DNA from: Agelas oroides
Taxonomy: Eukaryota; Porifera; Demospongiae; Agelasida; Agelasidae
DNA length: 64,000 bases
NCBI GenBank assembly: GCA_949130485.1
Contig: OX422183.1
Coordinates: 31,900,640 to 31,964,639 of the forward strand
Reading direction: 5' to 3'
The translations under genes and the position numbers were made by a program. This document shows positions 54,846 through 64,000 of the stretch, piece by piece. The notes under the pieces were generated by a model. That model made no database searches. It saw nothing but the letters and a program-made list of their open reading frames with translations, and was not told where the DNA came from. Position 1 is the first letter of the stretch. Each line of letters starts with the position of its first letter.

Positions 54846-57800
54846 CATATGACTATAATCAACCCACTGCGTTACTATGGAGTCACCCAGTAAGTACCCA
54901 AGTGTGGGCTAGTAGAGCCTGGGTCCTACCAATGCTAGCCTAGGCCAAGGTGATCACCATAGTAACACTGAGTGAAATTATAACACAGGAAATGTCAAAA
55001 CTCAGCCTTGGACCAAAGGCACCCAAAGCAGTTGGTCCAAAGCTGTTCCACTCCGTTGCTTGTTTGAATCGCTGCACACATACTACAAACTGGTGGGACC
55101 GACCTATGACCTTTCGACTGACACTCACCACTGGTCATACAGTCAACACAAGACATGCACAACAATGCTATTAACAATACTATACTCACATTTTGGGACA
55201 TCACACAAACACTTTCAGTTTGGCAGAGTCATAACAGACACCAAACATGAAACCAGCTCCAATTTGCTCAAGTCGAAATGATGAGTTATACAGATCCATT
55301 ATTCTGTCGTGTATTTCAATCGCATTGCCGCATTTGAAATGTTGTATCTTCCATTAACAGTGGGTCTCATACTCACTTCATAGACTCATTAGATGTTTAT
55401 GCATCTACAAAGCTCATGTGAGCCTCACCCTTAACGGAAGTTCGGCAATATGGTGCTTCAAACGCAGCAATGTGATTGAAAATACGCAACGGAATAATCT
55501 GTGATATTTACACGGGACTGCCACATATACATGTATATATGGCAGTCTGGAGTAGAAATCAAACATTATTCCGTTGCATATTTCAATCACGTTATCGCAT
55601 TCGTTCAAAGCGCTGTAGTGCAGAACTTCCGTTAAGGGCAGGGCTCATCCACACTGCATAGATACACAAATACCTGACATGTCTACACAGCGCGTATGAG
55701 CCCCGCCCTTAACGGAAGTTCTGCGCTACAGCGCTTTGAATGCAGTAACGTGATCGAACTACGTAACAGAATAATGTTCAGTTTCGACCCGGGACTGCCA
55801 CATACACTTCCCACATGGCCACAGTCTCACATGCCAAACACGCACACACATCACACACGCAACAGTGGAATAGCAGTACAAGCGTACAGCTGTTTAATTA
55901 TTGTGATCACAAACTCCCCCATGTCTTGTGGGAAGGGGGAGGATGTGGGGACATATGCGAGTGCAGGGATAGCCTGCAAGTGGAAATACACTTGGCACCG
56001 ACTCAGAACAAAAACCATGAAGTCACTGAGATGGAAGTTACTGTAGCACTTTTGGCAGCAGAGAAGCCATATCCTACTTGTACAGTTCAGAAACTTCCAG
56101 ATGTTTAATCCATTGCATCATCCACCTACTTTTGCCAAGCTGAGTTCTGCAGACCTCTCAAGGTCAGCAGCCTCAATTGAGTGAGACCTCATCATAAAAA
56201 GCGTGAGATTTGCCCCAGTGTTCAAGCCAGGCCAGTGTTCTACCAAGCCAGGGTTCTACCAAGCCGGGGTTCTACCAAGCCGGGGTTCTACCAAGCCGGG
56301 GTTCTACCAAGCCAGGGTTCTACCAAGCCAGGGTTCTACCAAGCCAGGGTTCTACCAAGCCGGGGTTCTACCAAGCCGGGGTTCTACCAAGCCGGGGTTC
56401 TACCAAGCCAGGGTTCTACCAAGCCAGGGTTCTACCAAGCCGGGGTTCTACCAAGCCGGGGTTCTACCAAGCCGGGGTTCTACCAAGCCGGGGTTCTACC
56501 AAGCCGGGGTTCTACCAAGCCAGGGTTCTACCAAGCCAGGGTTCTACCAAGCCAAGCCAGGGTTCTACCAAGCCAGGGTTCTACCAAGCCAGGTAACTGT
56601 TCTACCAAGCCAGGGTTCTACCAAGCCAGGGTTCTACCAAGTCAGGGTTCTACCAAGCCAGGTAACTGTTCTACCAAGCCAGGGTTCTACCAAGCCAGGG
56701 TTCTACCAAGTCAGGGTTCTACCAAGCCAGGCAACTGTTCACCAAGCTAGGCAACTGTTCTACCAAGCCAGGGTTCTACCAAGCCAGGGTTCTACCAAGC
56801 CAAGCCAGGGTTCTACCAAGCCAGGGTTCTACCAACCCGGGGTTCTACCAAGCCAGGCCAGGGAAATGCACATGAGATAATGTATGTTTAATACCATATA
56901 CGCTCTTGCCTAGCGGACAACACCAATATTATTTAGGAACAAGGAACTTCCCATGCTGACCATGTATAGCATCTGTGGTCATTCTACAGCACTGGTTTTG
57001 GCACAGATAGCTATGTAACCTATACTTGTGTGCAGTTAGGTTATCAGTTTTCGCTGACTACAGCATGTTGGTAATCATAACAAAAACTGAACCCTCCTTT
57101 TCCAACAAAACATGTTGTTAACCCCGCCTGCACTTAATTAGAGCATTGCTGAGTCTACATAAAGCTTAGTGACAAGCTTCACATGTGGTCACACATGTCT
57201 GTTCAGCAATCCTTTGGATTTCTATATCTATGTTTTGTAAGCTTGATGTGGTCCTGTCTTGGTGGCTGGTACAGAATGCACTTGGTAAGACCATGCATAT
57301 ACTTAAAAGGCATGATGACATAGAAGTCTGTGCCATGAATCACGAGGTAAGAAATACCAGGCCTTCTTCGCTTGTTTTCTTACGTACTGCACGCGATCAA
57401 AAAAAGGAAGGCTTGGGAACGAGGCTACATCAAGTCACCTTAAGTAACACATGTGGTAGTCCCGTGTAGAAATCGAAGGTTATTCCGTCGCGTATTTGAT
57501 CACATCGCTGTGTTTGAAGCGTCGTATTGCTGAACTTCCGTTAAGGGCGGGGCTCATATGTGCTTTGTAGATGCATAAATATCTAATGAATCTACGAAGC
57601 GCATATGAGCCCCGCCCTTAATGGAAGTTCAGCGATACGGCACTTCGAAGGCAGCGATGCATTTGAAATATGTGACGGAATAACCTTCGATTTCTACACG
57701 GGACTGCCACATATGCTATTAATTGTTTGCAAACTGAGTCACAAGAAATTTCACTTGCTCACAACAATCTCACCTCCTGACAGTTAGTTGGACTTTTCCC

Positions 57801-59582
57801 TGGTTCTCCTTCCTTTGTATCAGCGTGAGTAATTGATTCACCTGCAGCCATGACATCGTTCGAATTACTAGAGTTCGAGTTGATGTAGCTCGCCATCCCA
57901 GGCATCTGAAACATGGATGATGGGTGGAACGCAAACTGTCCCATGCTGCCGTTACCAAACGTAGAAGAAGTAACGAAGCTTGAGAAACTAGACTGTGCTT
58001 GGTGGTGGGAGGTGGCATTAGGTAGCTGGGGAGGTCCATTGGAGGGCAGCGGGGATTTCCTCTGTGTCTGTGGTCTTTGGTAAGTCACCTGTTGTAGGTG
58101 GCCAGAGAATTCTGGAAGCCTCGGTGGGCTTGCGTGGAAGTGGAAGACGTCATTGCTGACAGTTGGCGATACAAGCTGCGGGGATTGAAGGGGGGAGAAC
58201 GGAGTGCTGTTCCTTGAGTTACTGAGAGAGGCAAGACCATAAACAGCCAGTTGTTCGGACTCGCTAAAATCCTCCCAAACGCTGGAGCGTCTTCCGTCCT
58301 GAGAATTCTCACCTCCACTCATACTCTTGTGGCTTTCAATATCATCAGCATTTTCTGGAAACACATCGATAGAAGGGTGTCGTGTGATTACACTGCTCTG
58401 AGATTGCACCCTTCGCCTCTTGGCCTGGTCCCCGTATAAGTCTGCCTCCCCCTTTTTCCCGGAGTCTGGCTGGTCTGCAGTGGACAGACTTCGCTTCATC
58501 CCTCCAGGTACCCTACGAGGTATTGCAATTTGCGGAGGAGTTGGCGAGTTCAGATGTTTCGAGCAGAGTCCACACTTTTGCGATTCTTTCCAACAGTCCT
58601 CCACTCCACACAGCCTCCTCCATTGCTTCCCGTTGAACTTCTTTTTGATTCCCTCTGGGGTAATGATGATCTCCCCTTTTTTGGCTCCCTTGTAATCCTT
58701 GAGCTTGATTCTCGGCCCCCGTGCCAAAGGGGGATAGTAGTCCGTGGTGAGGGGTGGGGGGTGGGGCGGTGCTGTGATGGGTTGTGGTGGGAGAGGAGGG
58801 GGTTGTGCATGATGCGAGGTGGTCGTATAATATAAGTGACTATAGTCAATCGGCTGCGGACTATGTTGGTTCATTTGGACTGGGGGTGTGTCCATGTAAG
58901 AGGGCAGCGCCCCCAAAGCTTGCATTGGGCCGTATGTCGGAGTGGGAGAGCTTGTTTTCTGTTCAACAGGTTTTGAGCGTCTGAATGGAGAGACTTCGAT
59001 TTCATAAACCGACTCCTGTTCTTCCAGTTGCTGTGGATGTAGCCCCTTATCGAGTGCATGATGCATGTGGTGGGTAGTTGAATCAAGAGCCGTCCCGAAC
59101 ATGGTGTTCTTCACTGGAGTGCACTTTGTCGCTTTCACACCTTCTAGTAGCCTCAGTTCTTCAAGCTGACACCAAACAGACGATGTCAATTTCGATGTTT
59201 CGCTTTTGAGCTCTTTTGAACAAAACGTGACCTGGAACTTGCTTGACGACTTGCAACGTTCAGTTATACGTCCACAGTGAAACCAATTTGGTTCTGAAGC
59301 AGTACAAGCACACACGCTAGTTCCTTCTTGTAGAGAATCAATATCAGGGACACAATCTTTGATGACACAAACTTCCCCTTTGCTGTTTGTCGAGTTTGAA
59401 TTATTCTCTGAGGAGTTGTTTCTATAGCTACACAGTTTACGTTCAAGTGAGTAAGAGAGAGATTGATCTGTACCGCTCAGTTTTACTTGAAGGGTTGTCT
59501 CATTTAGTTTAGTTACAACTGCCGGTCTGAATACACCATTCCACTTTGCTACTACAGTGTCTCCAATGGAGATATTAGCCAT
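51150..59582 (-). CDS. Capicua/HDBP-like zinc-binding transcription regulator, 3 exons, 1082 aa
   Basis: Exons 57774-59582 (ATG at 59582, acceptor TTTCTAG just upstream), 53418-54766 and 51150-51240 (TAA at 51152-51150); phases 0 then 2 agree. Residues 1-50 form a small Tudor/SH3-like barrel ([20 protein letters not shown]). A second similar module at about 84-148 ends [10 protein letters not shown] and resembles DUF4819, found at the N-terminus of long Capicua. Residues 302-345 hold a Cys/His motif ([15 protein letters not shown] ... CSKHL) that I also associate with Capicua. The C-terminus (1054-1082) is a C-clamp ([21 protein letters not shown]) as in HDBP1/GLUT4EF proteins and C-clamp TCFs. 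The middle is low-complexity, rich in Ser, Pro, Gln and Tyr. No HMG box is seen. Likely nuclear, DNA-binding. Family name is moderately sure; gene structure more so. Confidence 0.8.
51279..51336. repeat. (GT)n microsatellite in the last intron of the Capicua/HDBP-like gene
   Basis: GT on the plus strand, 38 bases above the acceptor of exon 51150-51240. Confidence 0.93.
51966..52034. repeat. (CA)n microsatellite
   Basis: CA repeat with one TACA interruption. Confidence 0.93.
52990..53417. repeat. Compound CACACATG / CACTCA microsatellite
   Basis: About 430 bases of CA with ATG, GTA and CTCA interruptions, reaching the donor at 53417. The long His/Thr reading frames across it are artefacts. 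Confidence 0.93.
53418..54766 (-). other. Exon 2 of the Capicua/HDBP-like gene: low-complexity Ser/Pro/Tyr region
   Basis: 1349 bases beginning ACTACCAGC right after a long CA repeat that supplies the acceptor AG. The open frame continues back into the repeat as His-Thr codons, which I exclude. Contains [16 protein letters not shown] and KKRSRS, a possible nuclear localisation and phosphorylation segment, then Tyr/Pro/Ser-rich sequence (YPPSYNSYT). Donor ACTAAAAC|GTGAGT at 53418 is the one that puts the C-clamp exon in frame. Confidence 0.8.
54768..54842. repeat. (GT)n microsatellite that forms an acceptor
   Basis: CA on the minus strand running into CACACAG|ACTACC at 54766. Confidence 0.95.
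55395..55640. mobile_element. ACGGAAGTTC fold-back family, hairpin copy
   Basis: GTGAGCCTCACCCTTAACGG ... GGGACTGCCACATATA then the inverse ATATGGCAGTCTGG ... CCGTTAAGGGCAGGGCTCAT: a full palindrome. Confidence 0.85.
55690..55812. mobile_element. ACGGAAGTTC fold-back family, single arm
   Basis: TATGAGCCCCGCCCTTAACG ... CGACCCGGGACTGCCACATA; directly after the hairpin copy at 55395-55640. Confidence 0.8.
56222..56860. repeat. 16-bp minisatellite, open in three frames
   Basis: About 38 copies of CCAAGCCAGGGTTCTA with CAGGG/CGGGG variants and a few inserts (GTAACTG). Since 16 is not a multiple of 3 and the unit has no stop, all three plus frames are open for 130-225 codons. In the intron between exons 1 and 2 of the minus-strand gene. 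Confidence 0.95.
57358..57427. mobile_element. Fold-back, CCTGGGAACGAGGCT family
   Basis: CCAGGCCTTCTTCGCTTG ... AAAAAGGAAGGCTTGGGAACGAGGCT, left end eroded. Confidence 0.65.
57448..57715. mobile_element. ACGGAAGTTC fold-back family, best copy
   Basis: ATGTGGTAGTCCCGTGTAGA ... CTTCCGTTAAGGGCGGGGCT, a short loop, then AGCCCCGCCCTTAATGGAAG ... TACACGGGACTGCCACATAT. Arms about 115 bases. It ends 59 bases below the donor of the Capicua/HDBP-like exon 1. Confidence 0.9.
57774..59582 (-). other. Exon 1 of the Capicua/HDBP-like gene: paired barrel modules and Cys/His motif
   Basis: 1809 bases, 603 codons, ending CAGGAG|GTGAGA in phase 0. The Cys/His motif is C-x4-C-x9-C-x2-H with a second Cys inside (KESQKCGLC). 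Pro- and His-rich linkers separate the domains. GTAATGG follows a polypyrimidine-AG, so a 5'UTR exon lies upstream of 59590. Confidence 0.85.
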
Positions 59583-60243
59583 TACCTAGAAAGAGACAGA
59601 GGGGACAGAAGGAAGAGAAATGATGAAGATCGAGAGAAAGAGGAGAAGGGAAGGAGGGAGCAAAGAGGGTGGGGAAGAAGAAAAAGTTGATTAGAAACAG
59701 TGTATGAGCATTTCAGGTGGCTTTGCTCCAATGCAATAGCAAAATTGGACATTTACCTTGGGGAGTGTGGACTAGCACACACACTTATTCATTAATCATC
59801 GCCATGTAAGTTGTTTTTTTTCGCATGTTAAATTTTTGCAGTTGGTCTCGATCGCAAAATTATTTTAACGGTGAAATTTTCCAGATCTACGGGGTAACAG
59901 AGCTTTAAACTGTACTATGTAGAGGACGTCGATGCACCTGGAGATGTGATACATGGTTTCAAGACTTCATTGCACAGCTTAAAACTGACATTAGCAATGT
60001 ACTTCATCTTGCACCATATTGCCATTGTCAATCCTAACCATAGCTCTGACCAGTGTGTAGCTATATACTGTTCCTAAATTTAGACAACATACTCAGTAAA
60101 GTGTTTAGGAAAAGGTGACCTGCCAGCAGATACAAATATTTCAGGATCTTTTAAAGGATATGTCAAGTGTCCATGTTCTAGCACACTCCTCTACTCTGAA
60201 TCCTTTGAAAATCGGAACTAACAATAATTCCTCAGCCTGCTTT

Positions 60244-60665
60244 GACGTGAGGTTTGACGTGAGGTTTGACGTGAGGTTTGACGTGAGGTTTGACTTGAAG
60301 AGGACGTAGTGGGCTAAGGACCCACAGGAAGTGGCAAGAGGTGCACCGACAGTATACATGTGTTTATGATGACAGTAGCTGGTTTGTGGTTTTGTGAGTT
60401 AACATAAGGGGAAGTGGGAGGTAGGGGGAGAGGGAGAGGGAGAGGGAGAGGGAGAGGGAGAGGGAGAGGGAGAGGGAGAGGGAGAGGGAGAGGGAGAGGG
60501 AGAGGGAGTGGGAGAGGGAGAGGGAGAGGGAGAGGGAGAGGGAGAGGGAGAGGGAGAGGGAGAGGGAGAGGGAGAGGGAGAGGGAGTGGGAGAGGGAGAG
60601 GGAGAGGGAGAGGGAGAGGGAGAGGGAGAGGGAGAGGGAGAGGGAGAGGGAGAGGGAGAGGAAGG
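60244..60665. repeat. 12-bp then 6-bp repeats
   Basis: 60244-60300 is GTGAGGTTTGAC x5; 60425-60665 is GAGAGG repeated about 40 times, a pure purine run. Confidence 0.95.
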
Positions 60666-60977
60666 GAAAGGGAAAGTGAGGGAATGGAGAGGGAGAGAGA
60701 GGGGGGAAGACAGAGGGAAAAACAGAGGAGAAGAGAGGGAGGGAGAGGGGAAGGGAGATGAGAGAGAGGGAAAAAGCAAAATAGGAGAGTTGAGTTAAAA
60801 CTTTAACAAAGTCTATGTAGCTAGTTGGTTTGTAATGTCTGAATCAGCAAGAGGTTTTAAATGGCTCCTTAATTCAAAAGGTAGAAATTTGATGATTCAG
60901 AAGAAGTGTGTCCCTGAATTTGACACAAGATCACAGTTACCAAAATGTTCATTTCTAGTTTGTTCATGCAAGATGAT

Positions 60978-61310
60978 GCGACTATGTGGGTCAAAATGGC
61001 ACAACTGTGTGGGTCAAAATGGTACGACTGCGTGGGTCAAAATGGCACAACTGTGTGGGTCAAAATGGTACGACTGCGTGGGTCAAAATGGCACAACTGT
61101 GTGGGTCAAAATGGTACGACTGCGTGGGTCAAAATGGCACGACTGCGTGGGTCAAAATGGCACGACTGCGCGGGTCAAAATGGCATCACTGCGTGGGTCA
61201 AAGTGACCCCACCATGTGAATGTGAGTCAAATGATGTCACCAAAATGATGTCATCAAAATGATGTCACCAAAATGATGTCACCAAAATGATGTCATCAAA
61301 ATTATGTCAC
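60978..61310. repeat. 23-bp minisatellite then a 14-15 bp repeat
   Basis: About ten copies of GTGGGTCAAAATGGCACAAC-TGC, followed by AATGATGTCACCAA copies. Confidence 0.93.
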
Positions 61311-62389
61311 CACGTGACTCACCTAGTGTGAGCCCTATTGTTGTACTATCCACTTTGAAACTAAAATATTAGCATTGCATCACAAGAGCATTGTTCCTCT
61401 GCCCATATACTACCAAGTCATTGTGGATGGTGAAACCCGTACTACTACTACTATGACATTTTAGCCGAAATTAAGTAACAACCTGACTCTAGGAAACTGT
61501 GACCAAATTGATGGGGAAGCTTCATGAACCATTGTGTTCATTTGAGGAAAAGATAAGCCTCTAGTCCCTCATGCACGCACTCACTTTGTAAATAGACCAG
61601 AAGTCAGCTGGAAAAAGGACAAAGTGAATATGGTTCGATTGCTAGTGAAGCCCAAATCAAAGATGCTCACAGAACCTGTCGTAGCCAGAGAGTTTAGAAC
61701 TATACCTTTTATGGACGAACAAAGGAGATCAGAGATGAAAAAAACTATGTTGAGTCATGTATTAGTACTCCGTGGCTTGTACGTTGTGTTTACCACAGAG
61801 CAAACAGTCTGCTATCAAACAGCATCCAAATTTTAACCCTACCAACCAGTGGTAGAGCATACTAATGTACTAATAATGAATAATGTACGCACTTTCAGAA
61901 TATTCAGCCCAGCGTTTTCTTACCTCCCCCTCCTTTTCCTATTTCCTCCTCATTCTCTCTCTCCCTGGCCCTTCTCCCTCTCCTGCTCCCCTCCCCTTCC
62001 CCACCTTTATTTCCTTTTCTTTTATCTAGCAGCTCTCCTACTTGACAAAGAAGCAGCCCCTCGCCCCCTCTAGTGGCCTGCCCAGGTTGGGTGGTGATAA
62101 AACTGACTTTATGGTCTCAGAATAGACTGAGAGGTTTACTATAAACTTATCACTGCTTAAATAGGGAGTGCTAATGTTAATTGTAGCTGTCACGTGATTG
62201 CGTCCTCCCTCCTCTGGGGAGTGCTAATGTTTATCACTGCTGTTTTCTCACATACTGGTGCCAAAAAGTTGAAAAAGCAGGTTTACCAACAGTCAGACTG
62301 AGATTAGCTAAATATTCACACAATTTTCCCTATTATGTAGTTTATTCTTGACAACTAAATCCAAGGCATGTCCATTTCCTATTGTGCTG

Positions 62390-62575
62390 TGATATAGATT
62401 ACTGTAGATTAGTGGAGTACTGTAGATTACTGTGGATTACTGTAGATTACTATGGATTACTGTGGATTACTGTAGATTACTGTGGATTACTGTGGATTAC
62501 TGTAGATTACTATGGATTACTGTGGATTACTGTGGATTACTGTAGATTACTGTGGATTACTGTAGATTACTATGA
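62390..62575. repeat. 10-bp GATTACTGTG tandem repeat
   Basis: About 18 copies with GTG/GTA/ATG variants. Confidence 0.93.
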
Positions 62576-63221
62576 CGGTGTTGTGGTGAGCAAGTTTAGT
62601 GGTTGAGAGCAAATTAACTGTTGCTAGTGAGGAGAGTCCGAGAATGGCCTTGAGTATAATATAACAGCATAATGGCCTGGTCAGCGAGACGGTCAGCCTT
62701 TTTTCCATATCACATGGCTAGATGTTTGTTTAGAACTATGCCCAATATGAGGAAGTCCCTAAAATTATGCTAAAATTATTACCATAGAGCAAGGCAAAAT
62801 GCAGCTGTTCAAGTGGTATATACTAGACAGATCAAGTGGTCCCAATCTCAGCTCTGATCTTGTGTGCCTTAATATTTTTATCTTACAGACAGACACCAGA
62901 AGGTAGGATCAGGTTACATCAGGTCCCACCATGCAGGCAGCCTTATCTGTTGGTGGGTTGAAGCTCCACCAGCAAAATTAAAAATTGCACCACCTGCAAA
63001 TAACTTTTGCCAAAGCTTTGATATCTCTATACAAAGGGTCATGCTGAATCACAAGGTTGATTGAGCTTGCCAACTTGCTGGCTACTGAATCCTCATCAAC
63101 AGCTGTAAGGTAACACATAAACCATAATATTGGATATTTGTAATTCAGTTACAGCAAAGTGTGTGTGGTTGGTAGCCAGGTCCATAGCCACAAAATTGAC
63201 TTTCAACAGTATCAACCTAAC

Positions 63222-63273
63222 TGTGTTCCCAGCCAAGCGTCGAAAAGCTGTGCAGGGCCTGGGAACGAGGCTA
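63222..63273. mobile_element. Fold-back, CCTGGGAACGAGGCT family, short copy
   Basis: TGTTCCCAGCCAAGCGTCGA ... GCAGGGCCTGGGAACGAGGCT. Confidence 0.65.
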
Positions 63274-63325
63274 CAACTGTGTCTATAGACACAAATGGCC
63301 TTTTATCCTCTGTTCTAATGCCAGA

Positions 63326-63400
63326 GCTCCAGTGACTCAGTTGGTAAGAGCATCTGGCCAGATTTTGTTTTAGAACACCCAGTTCAATTCCTGGTTTGAT
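63326..63400 (+). other. tRNA-like sequence (tRNA-derived element)
   Basis: A-box TGACTCAGTTGG at about 63334, B-box AGTTCAATTCC at about 63382, and acceptor-like GAGCTCC with a poor partner. Spacing fits a tRNA head, but the anticodon arm is not clean. Confidence 0.4.
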
Positions 63401-63972
63401 CTCAATGTTAATGACATTTTGATATTAAAGCAGCTAGGCCTCACTATACAGCTGTGTCTGAATTTACTACACATAGATGTCAAACAGGACTAAAATTCTG
63501 CCTATAACAGTCTAAAAGGTAAAAATACTTTAACTTTTCCCCTTTAGCCCTTTCAACACAAAGGCTAAGCTCCCATAATGGTGGAAGGAAGTCTTTACAT
63601 GGAAGTCTGAAAGATGGGGTACAAACCTTGAACTTTGGTCTGCAGTCGAGCGCTTGACCACAGACCACTAACATCAAACAATATCCTGAAAATGACTCAT
63701 AGATGTGTGTAACTCTTTCCCCCCCCCCTTTTTTGCTTGTTGTTACTTACTTTTCTTTTGGGGTTTGTTTGTTTGTCTGTTAGCAGGTCATTTATCTTTC
63801 TGTGGATGAGGTTCTGTTTTTTGTTAATATCCTGTTACCTAGGTAACAAATGTTGCTCAACTGGTGGGTGCTAATTAATGGTAGCCAGGGGTAACATTTG
63901 GCAGCAGGCACTAGTAGGTCAAGACGTAAGTGAATTAACACCATACGTAAACACCACACCGAGTAAACAGTG

Positions 63973-64000
63973 CACACACACACACACACACACACACACA
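63973..64000. repeat. (CA)n microsatellite cut by the window edge
   Basis: 14 CA units reaching the last base. Confidence 0.95.

Larger units (their letters stand above)
59583..64000. other. Right-hand region without a recognised gene
   Basis: Upstream of the Capicua/HDBP-like gene; it should hold that gene's promoter and any 5'UTR exon. I see minisatellites (60244-61310, 62390-62575), a pyrimidine tract (61915-62030), a tRNA-like element (63326-63400) and a fold-back pair (63222-63273). The open frame at 61624-61836 (70 codons) has no recognisable motif and no conserved feature. Confidence 0.5.

Noticed and set aside
54940-55204. Minus-strand frames with several Cys ([10 protein letters not shown]) as a hidden HMG or zinc exon
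   Set aside because: No HMG-box pattern; exons 1 and 2 already join in phase without it, and flanking splice sites are weak.
56181-56880. Long plus-strand frames (up to 225 codons) of a periodic GSTKPGFYQ peptide
   Set aside because: Produced by a 16-bp minisatellite with no stop codon in any plus frame; no domain, and it lies in an intron of the minus-strand gene.
60399-60779. Ser-Pro and Arg-Gly repeat ORFs
   Set aside because: A GAGAGG hexanucleotide run read in both directions.
61624-61836. 70-codon plus-strand frame starting MVRLLVKPKS
   Set aside because: No recognisable motif, no splice or promoter support; kept only as part of the gene-free region.

Overview
This is a eukaryotic, clearly metazoan window: large spliced genes, GT-AG introns averaging several hundred bases, many microsatellites and fold-back elements. 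It carries two fibrillar collagen genes in opposite orientation, a sperm-protein-17-like ciliary adaptor gene between them, and a Capicua/HDBP-like zinc-binding regulator downstream. The very short C-propeptide of the complete collagen, its lack of the two interchain cysteines, and the repeat style suggest an early-branching animal, most likely a sponge. That placement is inference.

Layout. 1-13847 (minus): collagen gene A, 20 exons visible (signal peptide, a six-cysteine properdin-N-terminus/TB-like domain, short imperfect helix, then at least 157 Gly-X-Y triplets), running off the left edge. 13848-15281: collagen A upstream region. 15282-17125 (minus): Sp17-like gene, 3 coding exons, 340 aa (RIIa dimerisation/docking domain, IQ motif, acidic tail). 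17128-17590: compact intergenic region between the divergent Sp17-like gene and collagen B. 17590-49416 (plus): collagen gene B, one 5'UTR exon plus 47 coding exons reconstructed here, 1323 aa, with a 336-triplet helix broken once and a fibrillar C-propeptide (COLFI) domain. 49417-51149: mostly an old tandem repeat. 51150-59582 (minus): three-exon Capicua/HDBP-like gene, 1082 aa, ending in a C-clamp. 59583-64000: no gene recognised; microsatellites, minisatellites and a tRNA-like element.

The two collagens look like paralogues in a head-to-head pair: both signal-peptide exons have exactly 70 coding bases and end in phase 1, and both helices are built of exons that start with an intact Gly codon and are multiples of 9 bp (45, 54, 99, 108, 144, 153). 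They would make secreted fibril-forming matrix chains. The Sp17-like gene (cilia/flagella A-kinase scaffolding) shares an upstream region with collagen B but has no functional link to it that I can see.

Introns hold at least six fold-back (MITE-like) families, tRNA-derived elements, several minisatellite arrays (16, 23, 31, 33, 40, 44, 46 and 118 bp units) and many CA/GT and purine/pyrimidine tracts, a notable number of which sit directly on splice acceptors. All exon models come from reading frame, splice-site consensus and Gly-X-Y continuity by eye; no alignment or transcript was available.
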